This document shows, one piece after another, positions 9,358 through 18,181 of a stretch of DNA of 64,000 bases. The position numbers and the translations under genes were made by a program. This DNA comes from Flavobacterium sp. W4I14 (GTDB lineage Bacteria > Bacteroidota > Bacteroidia > Sphingobacteriales > Sphingobacteriaceae), in assembly GCA_030817875.1 (NCBI GenBank), contig JAUSZU010000001.1:1178001-1242000 (forward strand), in the 5' to 3' direction. The first letter of the stretch is position 1. The number at the start of each line of letters is the position of its first letter. The notes under the pieces are model-generated. The model had not been told where the DNA came from. It searched no databases and saw only the letters and a list, made by a program, of their open reading frames with translations.

Positions 9358-9765
9358 ATGAATAAGATAGAACACATCGGCATCGCGGTAAAAGACCTTA
9401 ACAGTTCCATAGATATTTATCAGAAATTATTGAATACCGATTGCTATAAAACTGAGCAAGTTGCATCCGAGTTTGTAAATACAGCTTTCTTTAAAACTGG
9501 CGAAAATAAGATAGAACTGCTTCAGGCTACTGCTCCAGATAGTGCAATTGCTAAATTTATCGAAAAAAAAGGGGAGGGGATCCATCATGTCGCTTTTCTG
9601 GTTGATGATATCCTGGCAGAAATGGAACGCCTGCATAAAGAAGGTTTTGTGCTGCTCAGCGATTCGCCAAAAAAGGGTGCAGACAATAAAATGGTGTGTT
9701 TTGTACATCCAAAGGATACGAATGGTGTGTTGATCGAGATCTGCCAAGAAATTAAATGGGTATAA
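9358..9765 (+). CDS. mce: Methylmalonyl-CoA epimerase
   Basis: A 135-residue vicinal-oxygen-chelate metalloenzyme that interconverts (R)- and (S)-methylmalonyl-CoA in propionate/succinyl-CoA metabolism. The expected metal ligands are present: His6 in IEHIGIAV, His77 in GIHHVAFLVDD and Glu127 in GVLIEICQ. The motif HPKDTNGVLIE is typical of MCE rather than generic glyoxalases. It stands alone between the divergent isc operon and repeat-rich DNA; an acyl-CoA carboxylase beta subunit that could act in related pathways lies at 43736. No methylmalonyl-CoA mutase is in the window. Confidence 0.9.
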   Translation: MNKIEHIGIAVKDLNSSIDIYQKLLNTDCYKTEQVASEFVNTAFFKTGENKIELLQATAPDSAIAKFIEKKGEGIHHVAFLVDDILAEMERLHKEGFVLLSDSPKKGADNKMVCFVHPKDTNGVLIEICQEIKWV

Positions 9766-9874
9766 GAGATTAAATGGAAGATGGAGTTTAGTTTTTCGAT
9801 ACCGTCATCCTCGCGCATGCGGGGATCTTAAAGCGGTTAGTAACTCCATTATAATTTAAAACAAAAGGTCTGTA

Positions 9875-9955
9875 TTCCATAGCCTCTTCAGTCCTGCTAA
9901 CCGCTATAGTCCCGATGAAGAATCAGGAGCTGCCGCTTTTATCAGGTTTATTTAA
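9875..9955. repeat. CCCGAT-stem dispersed repeat, copy 1
   Basis: Contains CAGTCCTGCTAACCGCTATAG, then a small CCGAT/ATC stem, then GAGCTGCCGC and ATCAGGTTTA. The same order of blocks recurs at about 48060-48140 and 62135-62210. No coding content. Confidence 0.6.
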
Positions 9956-10053
9956 ATTGGCCTGCGGTTCTTGGGCACAAGCAAATCGAATAAAAAAAGG
10001 TAATCTTAAAGCCCTGATCCTAAAATCCTATAATCCCAAAAAATCCTAATTCT

Positions 10054-10338
10054 ATGTCCTTAATTAGTATCATCAGTAAAGATTTCGATATACCAGATCA
10101 TCTTTCTGAGAATCAGTTGCGGGATGCAATGGTTGATGTCTTTGCTTATTTAATCGATAACGACTTTCCAAAACTGATCCAGATCTTATATAAGGCAGAT
10201 GTAGATCAATATAAATTAAAGGAACTGCTGGAAACGGTTGAAGGCTCTAGTTCGGCTGAAGTAATTGCCGATGCCTATATTGCCCGTCAGAAGGCTAAAA
10301 TAGAAACCTGGAAAAAATACAGTCAAAAGAAGGATTAA
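10054..10338 (+). CDS. Hypothetical all-helical protein (94 aa)
   Basis: I do not recognise this protein. It has 94 residues, appears to be entirely alpha-helical and contains no signal peptide. Landmarks are DIPDHLSENQLRDAMVDVFA, LIDNDFPKLIQILYKADVD and a lysine-rich end (RQKAKIETWKKYSQKKD). The composition is normal for cytosolic Bacteroidota proteins. The pattern of an acidic middle with a basic tail suggests a small binding or adaptor protein, but that is only a guess. It follows mce after 288 nt of repeat sequence and is probably independently transcribed. Confidence 0.6.
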   Translation: MSLISIISKDFDIPDHLSENQLRDAMVDVFAYLIDNDFPKLIQILYKADVDQYKLKELLETVEGSSSAEVIADAYIARQKAKIETWKKYSQKKD

Positions 10339-10340
10339 GC

Positions 10341-10502
10341 GCCTGTTTAAATAATGCATTTTTTGCTTATCTATATTTCTGTCATAGTGAGCGGAGTCGA
10401 TTGCCTTTAATAAATCAAAAAATGGGTCTTCGACTACGCTCTCCACAGGAGTCCTTTGGATAGACTGACATATGAATAAATTCTGATAAAATTTAAACAG
10501 GC
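10341..10502. repeat. Composite palindromic element with GCCTGTTTAAAT ends
   Basis: The outer inverted repeat GCCTGTTTAAAT (10341-10352) and its exact complement (10491-10502) enclose an inner GTCAT...TGAC unit (10381-10470). The inner unit carries CTCCACAGGAGTCCTTTGGA, a core repeated at 40690, 61940 and 63600. It begins immediately after the stop of the 94-residue gene. Confidence 0.75.
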
Positions 10503-10518
10503 TCTAAATTTTGGAAGC

Positions 10519-11123
10519 TTATGCTTGCGAAGGATTGAAACGGTTGTACATATCCATATCAAAAAACGAAATGGAATTGATCTTATCCGCTTTTAGCACG
10601 AGGTCGGTTTTTAACTCATCTGTGTTTGCAACAGAACCATCTTCGATATAACTTGCATAAACCGTTAAATACTGGGTAGTAAAACCAGTTCTTTATCGTC
10701 AGCCTTGCGGTAGCCGCTAAAGACAGGGGTAATTCGGATATAACTTGTAGTAAATGGTTTTGGCAGTTCTTTAACTCAGTCAATGTAAAATTTACCGCTA
10801 TCCATGGTGAACTGCAAAAGGTGAGCATCAAAAAAAGACGAACTCAGTAAAAGCTCAAATTCATTTCCTGAGGTAGCCATTGCCTTTTAATTGCCTTAAG
10901 GCGGTTAATGAAGAGGTTTGCGATTTCTGTTGCACCTACAGCCACAAATAACGACATGCTAGTGGTTCCGAAATAGGGCGTATGGATGGGAAGTAATTTG
11001 CTTAGTTGCTCAACGGTTTCAGGAAAGATGGCAATCAAGAATCCTCTTAATAGAAAGCATACACCTAAAAGCAGGATGCCTGCAAAAGCAGAATTTAATA
11101 ATACACGTTGGTAGTAGCCCCCC
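10519..11123 (-). pseudogene. Decayed membrane-protein gene (frameshifts and stops)
   Basis: Reading the minus strand, a hydrophobic segment (LLNSAFAGILLLGVCFLLRGF) and SLFVAVGATEIANLFINRL are in one frame. The protein then continues in a second frame with MATSGNEFELLLSSS and GKFYID, a TGA, then VKELPKPFTTSYIRITPVFSGY. It ends in a third frame with TTQYLTVYASYIEDG and MDMYNRFNPSQA before TAA at 10519. At least two frameshifts and one stop disrupt what was one protein: membrane helices followed by a cytosolic domain. I do not recognise the family. The 5' end is unclear; a TAG precedes the first fragment. Confidence 0.7.
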
Positions 11124-11156
11124 TACAAGAGGGAATAAGAGCAGGTTAAAAGGCAT

Positions 11157-11330
11157 CTATAGGCTATTTCTTGTTTTATCCTTTTCTATCTTTTTGAAAA
11201 TACTCGATTCCATTAAAGCACCCACCATTTGTTTGATCCTTGGCTGCGCAAAGAAATCGGGGCTTTTAATGTAGAGCTTTCCGCTACAGCTAGAATGGAT
11301 AATTCCACCAAACTCGCTATCTTTTCTCAT
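11157..11330 (-). CDS. Possible small protein (57 aa)
   Basis: An ATG at 11330 opens a 57-codon frame ending with TAG at 11157. It begins MRKDSEFGGIIHSSCSGKLY and continues KSPDFFAQPRIKQMVGALME, then a lysine-rich end. The composition is protein-like, with no low complexity. A TAAATTTG box on the minus strand lies 4 nt upstream of the ATG, which would make the message leaderless. It adjoins the pseudogene at 10519-11123 and could be a remnant of the same decayed locus. I do not recognise it. Confidence 0.4.
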   Translation of the reverse strand: MRKDSEFGGIIHSSCSGKLYIKSPDFFAQPRIKQMVGALMESSIFKKIEKDKTRNSL

Positions 11331-11504
11331 ATATCAAATTTAGACATATTTTTTAAATATCTGAAAAACAATATTTAGTCCAAAAATTTTAAGTTTGTGC
11401 ATTATATGTGGCTGGAACAATCGTTTACAATAAACATTGTTTGAAATCAGTTTTACTAAAACAGCTGCCTGGAAATCTAATAATTTAAAATTTTAATTTT
11501 AGGC
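11331..11504. other. Noncoding, AT-rich, nothing recognised
   Basis: This AT-rich stretch lies between the small ORF and the rpmE2 promoter. I see no ORF, no palindrome longer than a few bases and no repeat shared with other parts of the window. Confidence 0.5.
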
Positions 11505-11535
11505 TTGTAAATCAAAAATAAAATTAAGATATTTG
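11505..11535 (+). promoter_or_regulatory. Promoter of rpmE2 and leader hairpin
   Basis: TTG (11505-11507), 20 nt spacer, then GATATTTG (11528-11535), one base off the TAnnTTTG consensus. It leaves a leader of about 110 nt before the ATG at 11650. The leader starts with a small hairpin (CCTCTA, AAA, TAGAGG at 11539-11553). Confidence 0.6.
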
Positions 11536-11649
11536 CATCCTCTAAAATAGAGGTAGAAAGACTAATAGGAAATGTCATAAGCGTTGTTGCCAGCAAATTG
11601 CAAAAATGTTCTTGATGCTTTCACACAAATAACTAAAAATAATATTCAA

Positions 11650-11898
11650 ATGAAAAAAGATTTGCACCCAACAAGCTACAGACCAGTTGTTTTTAAAGAC
11701 ATGTCTAACGAATATGCTTTCTTAACAAAATCTTGCGTAGATACTAAAGAAACAATTAAATGGGAAGATGGTAACGAGTATCCTCTTTATAAATTAGAGA
11801 TTTCTCACACCTCACACCCTTTTTATACTGGTAAAATGAAATTGGTTGATACAGCAGGACGTATCGATAAATTCAAAAACCGTTACGCTAAGAAATAA
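11650..11898 (+). CDS. rpmE2: 50S ribosomal protein L31, type B
   Basis: An 82-residue L31. The sequence [19 protein letters not shown] with [21 protein letters not shown] is typical of the type B (RpmE2, C-minus) form. It lacks the paired CxxC zinc ligands of type A, having one Cys in SCVDTKE. Type B L31 does not depend on zinc and often replaces type A. The frame is open further upstream, but the ATG at 11650 is chosen because L31 always begins this way. The long leader of ~110 nt could allow translational feedback, which is inference. It is followed by an intrinsic terminator. Confidence 0.96.
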   Translation: MKKDLHPTSYRPVVFKDMSNEYAFLTKSCVDTKETIKWEDGNEYPLYKLEISHTSHPFYTGKMKLVDTAGRIDKFKNRYAKK

Positions 11899-11924
11899 TT
11901 TTAGCAACAAAAAAGCATTTTTTG

Positions 11925-11958
11925 AAGTCCCTTTGCCAAAAGCATCGGGACTTTTTTT
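11925..11958 (+). terminator. Intrinsic terminator of rpmE2
   Basis: Stem AAGTCCC (11925-11931) with GGGACTT (11947-11953), followed by a long T tract. The T tract overlaps a TATTTTTG promoter box at 11958-11965 for the next gene, so termination and initiation signals abut. Confidence 0.85.
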
Positions 11959-11971
11959 ATTTTTGTTGCTT

Positions 11972-13138
11972 ATGACAATCAATCTTTTTGATGATTCTTG
12001 CTGGGCATCTCTCCGCCCACTTACGTTTACCAGGCCAGTGGCCGATTTACGCATTGGTATTTTAACCATTGCCGAGAAATGGGCTAAATATTTAAAAGCC
12101 GATTTTGGCTTTCATACCCAGGATTACCTCTCTATAAAATTTGCGCCAAAACCTAATGCCGATTTATTTATAAACGGTTCTGTTTGTCCGGATGAAGCTT
12201 TGCTAAACGTCGTAGATAAACTTAAAGCAGGTGAAGTGCTTTACAAAAGAGATGTCATTATCGCATATATTGCAGATCAGCACGACTTAGAATCGGTTAA
12301 ATCGCTAAAGCCGATAGAATACACAGCTGATTTTATACAGATTGTTTATCCTGAACATATTTTTGGTAATAATCCCGGCGAGATCAGAAAAGATTTTAAA
12401 TTATTGACCGAAGGACGCAGTTCGGCAAAGTTAAGCAATACCAATCAGCTACTTGGAGATGATGTTTTTTTAGAGGAGGGGGCAAAAGCCGAATGCAGCG
12501 TATTTAATAGTACTTACGGACCGATTTATATCGGTAAGAATGCCGAGGTTTGGGAAGGTTCTTTAATAAGGGGATCCTTTGCACTTTGTGAAAATTCATC
12601 TGTAAAAATGGGGGCCAAAATATATTCAGGTACTACTATAGGTCCGAATAGCCGTGCAGGGGGTGAAATTAACAACTCGGTAATTTGGGGAAATTCGGCC
12701 AAAGGCCATGAGGGTTATTTGGGCAATTCGGTAATGGGCGAGTGGTGTAATATAGGTGCCGATACCAACAATTCGAACTTAAAAAATAACTATGCCGAAG
12801 TAAAACTGTACGATTACCAAAGTAAAAAAATGCGGAACACCAATTTGCAGTTTTGCGGTTTAATTATGGCCGATCACGCTAAAGCGGGCATAAATACCAT
12901 GTTTAATACTGGTAGCGTGGTTGGTATTGGAGCTAATGTTTTTGGTGCAGGCTTCCCGCCAAACCATATTCCTGATTTTAGCTGGGGAGGTGCCAGCGGT
13001 TTCGATACCTATAAATTGAATAAAATGTTCGAAACAACCGAAAAGGTATTTGCCCGAAAAAATATAGCTTTCGATGAGGTAGAAAAAGATATCATTACTA
13101 AAGTATTTGAATTAACTGAATCGTATAGACGATTTTAA
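11972..13138 (+). CDS. Alternative GlmU-family sugar nucleotidyltransferase/acyltransferase
   Basis: A 388-residue protein of the kind labelled alternative bacterial GlmU. An N-terminal nucleotidyltransferase-like region (ASLRPLTFTRPVADLRIGILT) is followed from about residue 160 by left-handed beta-helix hexapeptide repeats (GPIYIGKNAEVWEGSLIRG, then KMGAKIYSGTTIGPNSRAGG). Such proteins are thought to make UDP-GlcNAc for peptidoglycan, in organisms lacking standard GlmU. The frame is open from 11846, but that start lies inside rpmE2 and upstream of its terminator, so I use the ATG at 11972, six nt after a TATTTTTG box. Next downstream is tpiA, 47 nt away. Confidence 0.85.
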   Translation: MTINLFDDSCWASLRPLTFTRPVADLRIGILTIAEKWAKYLKADFGFHTQDYLSIKFAPKPNADLFINGSVCPDEALLNVVDKLKAGEVLYKRDVIIAYIADQHDLESVKSLKPIEYTADFIQIVYPEHIFGNNPGEIRKDFKLLTEGRSSAKLSNTNQLLGDDVFLEEGAKAECSVFNSTYGPIYIGKNAEVWEGSLIRGSFALCENSSVKMGAKIYSGTTIGPNSRAGGEINNSVIWGNSAKGHEGYLGNSVMGEWCNIGADTNNSNLKNNYAEVKLYDYQSKKMRNTNLQFCGLIMADHAKAGINTMFNTGSVVGIGANVFGAGFPPNHIPDFSWGGASGFDTYKLNKMFETTEKVFARKNIAFDEVEKDIITKVFELTESYRRF

Positions 13139-13185
13139 TATAAAACCCGATCTGGAAAGATCAACCAAGCATTAAATAATACAAA

Positions 13186-13947
13186 ATGAGAAAAAAGATT
13201 GTTGCCGGTAACTGGAAAATGAACTTAGATTATAACGAAGGTGTTTCGTTATTCAGCGAAATCGTAAATATGGTTAAAGATGAGCGCAAAGGCGATCAGC
13301 TGGCTATTATTTGCTCACCGTTTATTCACTTAAACAGCTTGGCAAAATTGGGTGGTAACGATGTTAAAATAGGCGCTCAAAATATAAGTGATAAAGAAAG
13401 TGGTGCATATACAGGCGAAACTTCAGCTAAAATGGTGAAATCTGTTGGTGCGGAATATGTTATTTTAGGCCACTCAGAACGCAGACAATATTTCGCTGAA
13501 AGCAATGCTTTATTGGCTGAAAAAACTAAGGTTGCCTTGGCGAATGGTTTAACACCAATTTTCTGTATTGGTGAAACTTTAGACGAGCGTAACAACGGCA
13601 GTTACTATGAAGTATTAAAAAAGCAGTTGGTAGAAGGTATTTTTAGTTTAACTGAAGAAGACTTCAAAAAATTGGTTATTGCTTACGAGCCAGTTTGGGC
13701 TATCGGTACAGGTTTGACCGCTTCTCCAGAGCAAGCGCAAGATATTCATGCTTTTATCCGCAGTGAAATTCAAGCTAACTATGGTTTCAACGTGGCTGAT
13801 GATACAACCATTTTATATGGTGGTAGCTGTAATCCAGGCAACGCTGCAAGTTTATTTTCTCAGAACGATATTGATGGCGGCCTAATTGGTGGTGCATCGC
13901 TAAAATCACGCGATTTTACAGATATTATTAAAGCATTAAATAGCTAA
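13186..13947 (+). CDS. tpiA: Triosephosphate isomerase
   Basis: A glycolytic TIM-barrel enzyme interconverting dihydroxyacetone phosphate and glyceraldehyde 3-phosphate. All catalytic features are present: Lys11 in GNWKMN, His96 in LGHSERR, Glu168 in [11 protein letters not shown] with the flexible loop 6, and the phosphate-binding YGGS and GLIGGASL. The 253-residue length is standard. Its stop codon is directly followed by the prmA ATG, so the two are co-transcribed and probably translationally coupled. Confidence 0.98.
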   Translation: MRKKIVAGNWKMNLDYNEGVSLFSEIVNMVKDERKGDQLAIICSPFIHLNSLAKLGGNDVKIGAQNISDKESGAYTGETSAKMVKSVGAEYVILGHSERRQYFAESNALLAEKTKVALANGLTPIFCIGETLDERNNGSYYEVLKKQLVEGIFSLTEEDFKKLVIAYEPVWAIGTGLTASPEQAQDIHAFIRSEIQANYGFNVADDTTILYGGSCNPGNAASLFSQNDIDGGLIGGASLKSRDFTDIIKALNS

Positions 13948-14787
13948 ATGCAATATACAAAAGCAATATTTACATTTAAAAGTATCGAAGATTATCAACA
14001 GGACCTGCTTATTAGCGATCTTGCCGATTTAGGCTTCGATACTTTCGAAGATAGTGAGGGTGGTTTTACGGCTTTCGTAATCAAAGACAACCTTAACGAG
14101 CAGGAATTAAAAGATCTCCTGGCAAATTATAGTGAAGAATTTGCAACAGCATATACTTTAGAAGATGTTGCCGACGAAAACTGGAATGCCGAATGGGAGA
14201 AAAACTTTAGTCCGCTGATTATTGATGATGTATGTTATGTAAGGGCAACCTTTCATGAGCCTCAGCCATCATATCCGTACGAGATCGTAATCGATCCTAA
14301 AATGGCTTTTGGTACTGGTCATCATCAAACAACCACAATGGTAATGCAGTATATTTTAGCTGCTGATTTAAAGGATAAAAATATCCTGGATATGGGCTGT
14401 GGTACCGGTATTTTGGCCATTCTGGCTGCAAAACTGGGCGCTAAAAGCTTAATGGCCATCGATTATGATGATATCTGTTATGAAAGTACCATAGAAAATG
14501 CCGCACTTAACCAGGTAGATAACTTAAAAGCGCTTTGTGGTAGTAAAGAGGTGATTCCTAACGACGAATACGATGTTGTTTTTGCCAATATCAATAGAAA
14601 TATATTGCTGGATCAGATTCACCGTTACGCCGAGGTATTGAAAGCTGGAGGCAAAATTTTCTTCAGTGGATTTTATTTAGATCCTGATTTAGGAATGATT
14701 ACTGCTGAATGTGCTAAATACGGCATCCAATATGTCGATCATAAACAAAATGGCGATTGGGTTGCGGCTCAGTTTGAAAAAAAATAA
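13948..14787 (+). CDS. prmA: Ribosomal protein L11 methyltransferase
   Basis: A SAM-dependent methyltransferase modifying L11. The N-terminal substrate domain (residues 1-90) is followed by the diagnostic IDPKMAFGTGHHQTT block and the SAM-binding motif DMGCGTGILA (148-157), then FANINRNILL, the NPPY-like active-site strand. The 279-residue length is normal. It starts at the base after the tpiA stop, with no gap. Downstream is a 98-nt gap holding a hairpin and TCATTCAATAATT repeats, so the Mur-ligase-like gene that follows may be separate or partly read through. Confidence 0.95.
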   Translation: MQYTKAIFTFKSIEDYQQDLLISDLADLGFDTFEDSEGGFTAFVIKDNLNEQELKDLLANYSEEFATAYTLEDVADENWNAEWEKNFSPLIIDDVCYVRATFHEPQPSYPYEIVIDPKMAFGTGHHQTTTMVMQYILAADLKDKNILDMGCGTGILAILAAKLGAKSLMAIDYDDICYESTIENAALNQVDNLKALCGSKEVIPNDEYDVVFANINRNILLDQIHRYAEVLKAGGKIFFSGFYLDPDLGMITAECAKYGIQYVDHKQNGDWVAAQFEKK

Positions 14788-14805
14788 TGACTGAATGAAA
14801 AAATT

Positions 14806-14850
14806 AGAGAATGATTGAATGGGAATGCATCGAAAACTTAATCATTCTCT
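14806..14850. repeat. Hairpin within TTCAATAATT-type repeat
   Basis: Stem AGAGAATGATT (14806-14816) and its complement (14840-14850). It is embedded in tandem CATTCAATAATTCTC-like words running to 14880. A similar run is at 55150-55248. The lack of a T tract makes terminator function uncertain. Confidence 0.55.
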
Positions 14851-14885
14851 CATTCAATAATTCTCTCCTTCAATAATTAATTTAT

Positions 14886-16238
14886 ATGCGCATACATTTT
14901 ATTGCGATTGGCGGAAGTGCAATGCACAATCTGGCCATCGCCTTACATAAAAAAGGGTATCAAATTTCGGGATCTGATGATGTGATTTTTGAGCCTGCAA
15001 AATCCCGTTTAGATAAATACGGACTATTGCCAGCTGAAATGGGCTGGGATGAAAATCGCATTTCAAACGATCTGGATGCTGTAATCTTAGGCATGCACGC
15101 CCGGATAGATAATCCAGAGTTATTGAAAGCACAAGAATTAGGCGTTAAAATCTATTCTTATCCTGAATATATTTACGAGCAAAGTAAAAGTAAGTTACGC
15201 GTAGTAATTGGCGGGAGTCATGGTAAAACAACCATTACCAGTATGATTTTGCATGTACTGAATTACTATAAACGCGATTTCGATTATTTGGTAGGTGCAC
15301 AGCTGGCCGGCTTCGAAACCATGGTAAAGGTTACCGAAGAAGCACCGGTGATGATTATAGAAGGAGACGAATATTTATCTTCACCAATTGATAGAAGGCC
15401 TAAATTTCATCTCTACAAGGCAAATGTGGCTGTGATTAGTGGTATTGCATGGGATCACATCAATGTTTTTCCAACCTATGCCGATTATACTTCGCAGTTT
15501 GATAAATTTATCGATACGATTGAGGATAACGGGACTTTAATTTATTGTGAAGCAGATGCTGATTTAAATGAAATTGTAACGCAATCAAAAGCCAATGTTA
15601 CAAAAATTGCTTATGCCATTCCTGCGCATGAGATTAGAAACGGAATAACCTATCTGCTTCCAGAAGAAACGGCTTTAAAAATATTTGGTGATCACAACCT
15701 GATGAACCTGAATGCAGCTAAATTGGTGTGCAAACAATTAGAAATCGATGAGGCCGAGTTTGATGCAGCTATTTCTTCGTTTACTGGTGCTGCTAAACGT
15801 TTAGAGGTAATATCAGCTGATGAATCGACCAATGTTTACAAAGACTTTGCGCATTCGCCATCAAAGTTAAAAGCCACTATCGATGCTGTTAAAGGCCAGT
15901 TTGCTAACCGTAAATTAGTAGCTTGTATAGAATTGCATACTTTTAGCAGTTTGAACAAAGATTTCCTGAAAGAATATACAGGGGCAATGGATAAAGCCGA
16001 TGAGGCAATTGTATTCATCGATATTAAATCTTTCGAACAAAAACGGATGGAGCCTTTTTCTGAAGACGATGTTCAGCAGGCTTTTGCTAATCCAAAACTG
16101 AAGTTTTTTAATGATGCAGCAAAGTTAAAAGCTTATTTATTGAGCTTAAATTATAAAAACGCTAATCTACTCATGATGAGCTCTGGTAATTACGCAGGTT
16201 TCGATTTGCCTGAACTGGCGGCTGCTTTAAAGAGATAG
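14886..16238 (+). CDS. Mur ligase family protein (Mpl/MurC-like)
   Basis: A 450-residue ATP-dependent Mur ligase. The N-terminal Rossmann motif AIGGSAMHNLA (7-17) and GSDD (29-32) bind the UDP-MurNAc substrate, the P-loop GGSHGKTTITSM spans 109-120, and IEGDEYLSSP plus AWDHINVFPT are central-domain landmarks. Within the family it looks closest to Mpl, which recycles murein tripeptide onto UDP-MurNAc, and not to true MurC. In Bacteroidota it is often called peptidoglycan synthetase. It is probably cytosolic and acts in wall synthesis or recycling. I cannot settle Mpl versus MurC by eye, so I give no symbol. Confidence 0.88.
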   Translation: MRIHFIAIGGSAMHNLAIALHKKGYQISGSDDVIFEPAKSRLDKYGLLPAEMGWDENRISNDLDAVILGMHARIDNPELLKAQELGVKIYSYPEYIYEQSKSKLRVVIGGSHGKTTITSMILHVLNYYKRDFDYLVGAQLAGFETMVKVTEEAPVMIIEGDEYLSSPIDRRPKFHLYKANVAVISGIAWDHINVFPTYADYTSQFDKFIDTIEDNGTLIYCEADADLNEIVTQSKANVTKIAYAIPAHEIRNGITYLLPEETALKIFGDHNLMNLNAAKLVCKQLEIDEAEFDAAISSFTGAAKRLEVISADESTNVYKDFAHSPSKLKATIDAVKGQFANRKLVACIELHTFSSLNKDFLKEYTGAMDKADEAIVFIDIKSFEQKRMEPFSEDDVQQAFANPKLKFFNDAAKLKAYLLSLNYKNANLLMMSSGNYAGFDLPELAAALKR

Positions 16239-16327
16239 ATAAGAGACGTGAGATATTGGATAGATTTGTCTCAAGTCTAATGTCTCACTTCTCAAATCTT
16301 TTTTAATATCTCAAATCTAAAAAAAGA

Positions 16328-16648
16328 ATGAAAAGCATCGGAGATCACATTAAGCAAAGCAGGTTGGCCTTAGGTTTAAGTCAGGCCGATGCCGCTAAAA
16401 AACTTAATATTTCTACTCCGGCCTTTTGTAAAATAGAGACAGGCCAAACCGATCTCAATATTTCCCGCTTACTCCAGATTTCTAAAACTTTTAAAGTTTC
16501 GGTAATGCAGCTGATTGCTGGACGATCAGAAGGAGCTAATTCATCTGAAGAATTAACCGCGCTTAAAAAAGAACTGATAGAAAAAGAAGAAGAGATTAAT
16601 AAGCTTCGTAAAAAGGTTATCGATCTTTACGATAAGCTAGGAATATAA
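16328..16648 (+). CDS. XRE-family helix-turn-helix regulator
   Basis: A 106-residue protein with an N-terminal Cro/C1-type HTH (residues 4-62: IGDHIKQSRLALGLSQADAAK, then ISTPAFCKIETGQTDLNISR). A charged coiled-coil tail (ELTALKKELIEKEEEINKL) probably dimerises it. There is no ligand-binding domain. It begins 90 nt after the Mur-like gene, across a repeat of TCTCAAGTCTAATGTCTCAC type words, and its target is unknown. A single small regulator of this form is common in Bacteroidota genomes. Confidence 0.88.
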   Translation: MKSIGDHIKQSRLALGLSQADAAKKLNISTPAFCKIETGQTDLNISRLLQISKTFKVSVMQLIAGRSEGANSSEELTALKKELIEKEEEINKLRKKVIDLYDKLGI

Positions 16649-16767
16649 AATGCGGTTTATCTATTGTTTGACCGACTAATTATCATTGTAGAACTATACT
16701 AAAGAATAAAATTCATTTTTTGTTGTAATATTTTGAATTTTATTCTGAAATTTTATAATTTTATAGA

Positions 16768-17247
16768 ATGGTAATCGAAAACAATTTTAGTTTGGATCAT
16801 ATCGATCTGGCTATACTCAGACTTATGCAGGATAATGCTCGGATCTCAAATGTAGATTTAGCGAAAGCATTGGATCTAGTTCCTTCAGCTGTGTTGGAGC
16901 GGGTAAAAAAATTGGAGAAGAAGCATGTAATTACCGAATATAATGCCCGGATAAACCCTGTTGCGCTCGATTTAAAATTACTCGCCTTTATTTCAATGAA
17001 ATCATCTCAAAGTTTGGGCTGCAGTGATACCGCAAACGAACTGGCAAAAATACCCGATGTACAAGAAGTACACGTCATTGCAGGAGATGATTGCTTTCTG
17101 ATTAAGGTAAGGACAGCAGATTCGGCCTCATTAATGGCTTTACTGCGGGATGAATTTAGTAAGATTCCGAATATTTTATCAGTTAAAACCACTATTGTGC
17201 TGGAGACCGTGAAAGAGCAACAAAAATTAGTAATCCCTGAAAAATAA
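16768..17247 (+). CDS. Lrp/AsnC family transcriptional regulator
   Basis: A 159-residue regulator with an N-terminal winged HTH (LDHIDLAILRLMQDNARISN, then VDLAKALDLVPSAVLERVKKL) and a C-terminal RAM effector-binding domain (LLAFISMKSSQS to VLETVKEQ). Members sense amino acids and act as multimers. Only four bases separate it from the EamA transporter gene, so they form one operon. The likely reading is an amino-acid-responsive regulator that controls its own exporter, which is an inference from the arrangement. Confidence 0.92.
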   Translation: MVIENNFSLDHIDLAILRLMQDNARISNVDLAKALDLVPSAVLERVKKLEKKHVITEYNARINPVALDLKLLAFISMKSSQSLGCSDTANELAKIPDVQEVHVIAGDDCFLIKVRTADSASLMALLRDEFSKIPNILSVKTTIVLETVKEQQKLVIPEK

Positions 17248-17251
17248 GCAT

Positions 17252-18181
17252 ATGGCAAATTTAAATAAAACAGCATCGCCGGTAATGGTTTACTTCGCAT
17301 TTGCTATCGTATACATCGTTTGGGGCTCTACCTACTTTTTTATCCAGAAAGCATTGGTTGGTTTTCCGCCTTTTATTTTGGGCGCTTTCCGTTTTTCTAT
17401 TGCGGGAGTGCTGATGCTAACTTGGTGCAAGATTAAGGGAGAAGATATTTTTAACCTAAAAACCATCAAAATTGCTGCTGTAAGCGGTATTTTAATGTTG
17501 GGTTTGGGTAACGGAATCGTAATTTGGGTAGAGCAATTTATTCCAAGCGGTTTGGTGGCAATTATGGTGGCCTCAGCGGCGATCTGGTTCGTTATTTTGG
17601 ATAAATCGCATTGGAAAGAAAACCTGAGCAATAAATATATTATATCAGGTTTGGTAATCGGTTTTTTAGGTGTGGTGCTCTTATTCGGCGACCAAATTGT
17701 ACGGGCGCTTGATAAACCACAAAGTAATCTGCAGATTATAGGTATGGTATTGCTTGTTTTTGGGCCGATAGCCTGGGCAGGAGGATCGCTTTATTCGAAA
17801 TATCATCCTACTACCGGCAGCTCGGTTTCTGTTAACACGGGTTGGCAGATGTTAATGGCGAGTGTAGCTTTTTTACCTGGGGGATTTTTGAAATCTGAGT
17901 TTAAATTACTCGACTGGGGGAGTATTCCACTTGATGCCTGGTTATCTATTATTTACCTTATTCTGTTTGGTTCAATCGCCGCTTTTAGTGCTTATGTGTG
18001 GCTGCTTAAAGTGCGCCCGGCTACACAGGTTAGCACCTATGCTTATGTAAACCCGGTAGTGGCTGTTTTACTGAGTTTAACTTTTACCAATGAAGTGATC
18101 GGTCTTACCCAGATTATTGGTTTGGTGATCATTTTAGGGAGTGTGCTTTTAATTAATCTACCGAAATATAAAAGTGCGTAG
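17252..18181 (+). CDS. EamA/DMT-family transporter
   Basis: A 309-residue inner-membrane protein with ten predicted helices made of two EamA repeats. The first repeat begins VMVYFAFAIVYIVWGSTYFF and the second begins near IIGMVLLVFGPIAWAGGSLYS. These exporters (YdcZ/RhtA/YedA-like) move amino acids, nucleosides or other metabolites. Being 4 nt from an Lrp-type regulator suggests amino-acid export. The final helix is followed by a lysine-rich tail (KYKSA). The substrate cannot be told from sequence. Confidence 0.92.
   Translation: MANLNKTASPVMVYFAFAIVYIVWGSTYFFIQKALVGFPPFILGAFRFSIAGVLMLTWCKIKGEDIFNLKTIKIAAVSGILMLGLGNGIVIWVEQFIPSGLVAIMVASAAIWFVILDKSHWKENLSNKYIISGLVIGFLGVVLLFGDQIVRALDKPQSNLQIIGMVLLVFGPIAWAGGSLYSKYHPTTGSSVSVNTGWQMLMASVAFLPGGFLKSEFKLLDWGSIPLDAWLSIIYLILFGSIAAFSAYVWLLKVRPATQVSTYAYVNPVVAVLLSLTFTNEVIGLTQIIGLVIILGSVLLINLPKYKSA

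Noticed and set aside
11846..11971. Upstream extension of the GlmU-like frame
   Set aside because: It overlaps rpmE2 and its terminator; the internal ATG at 11972 with a promoter box just before it is a better start.
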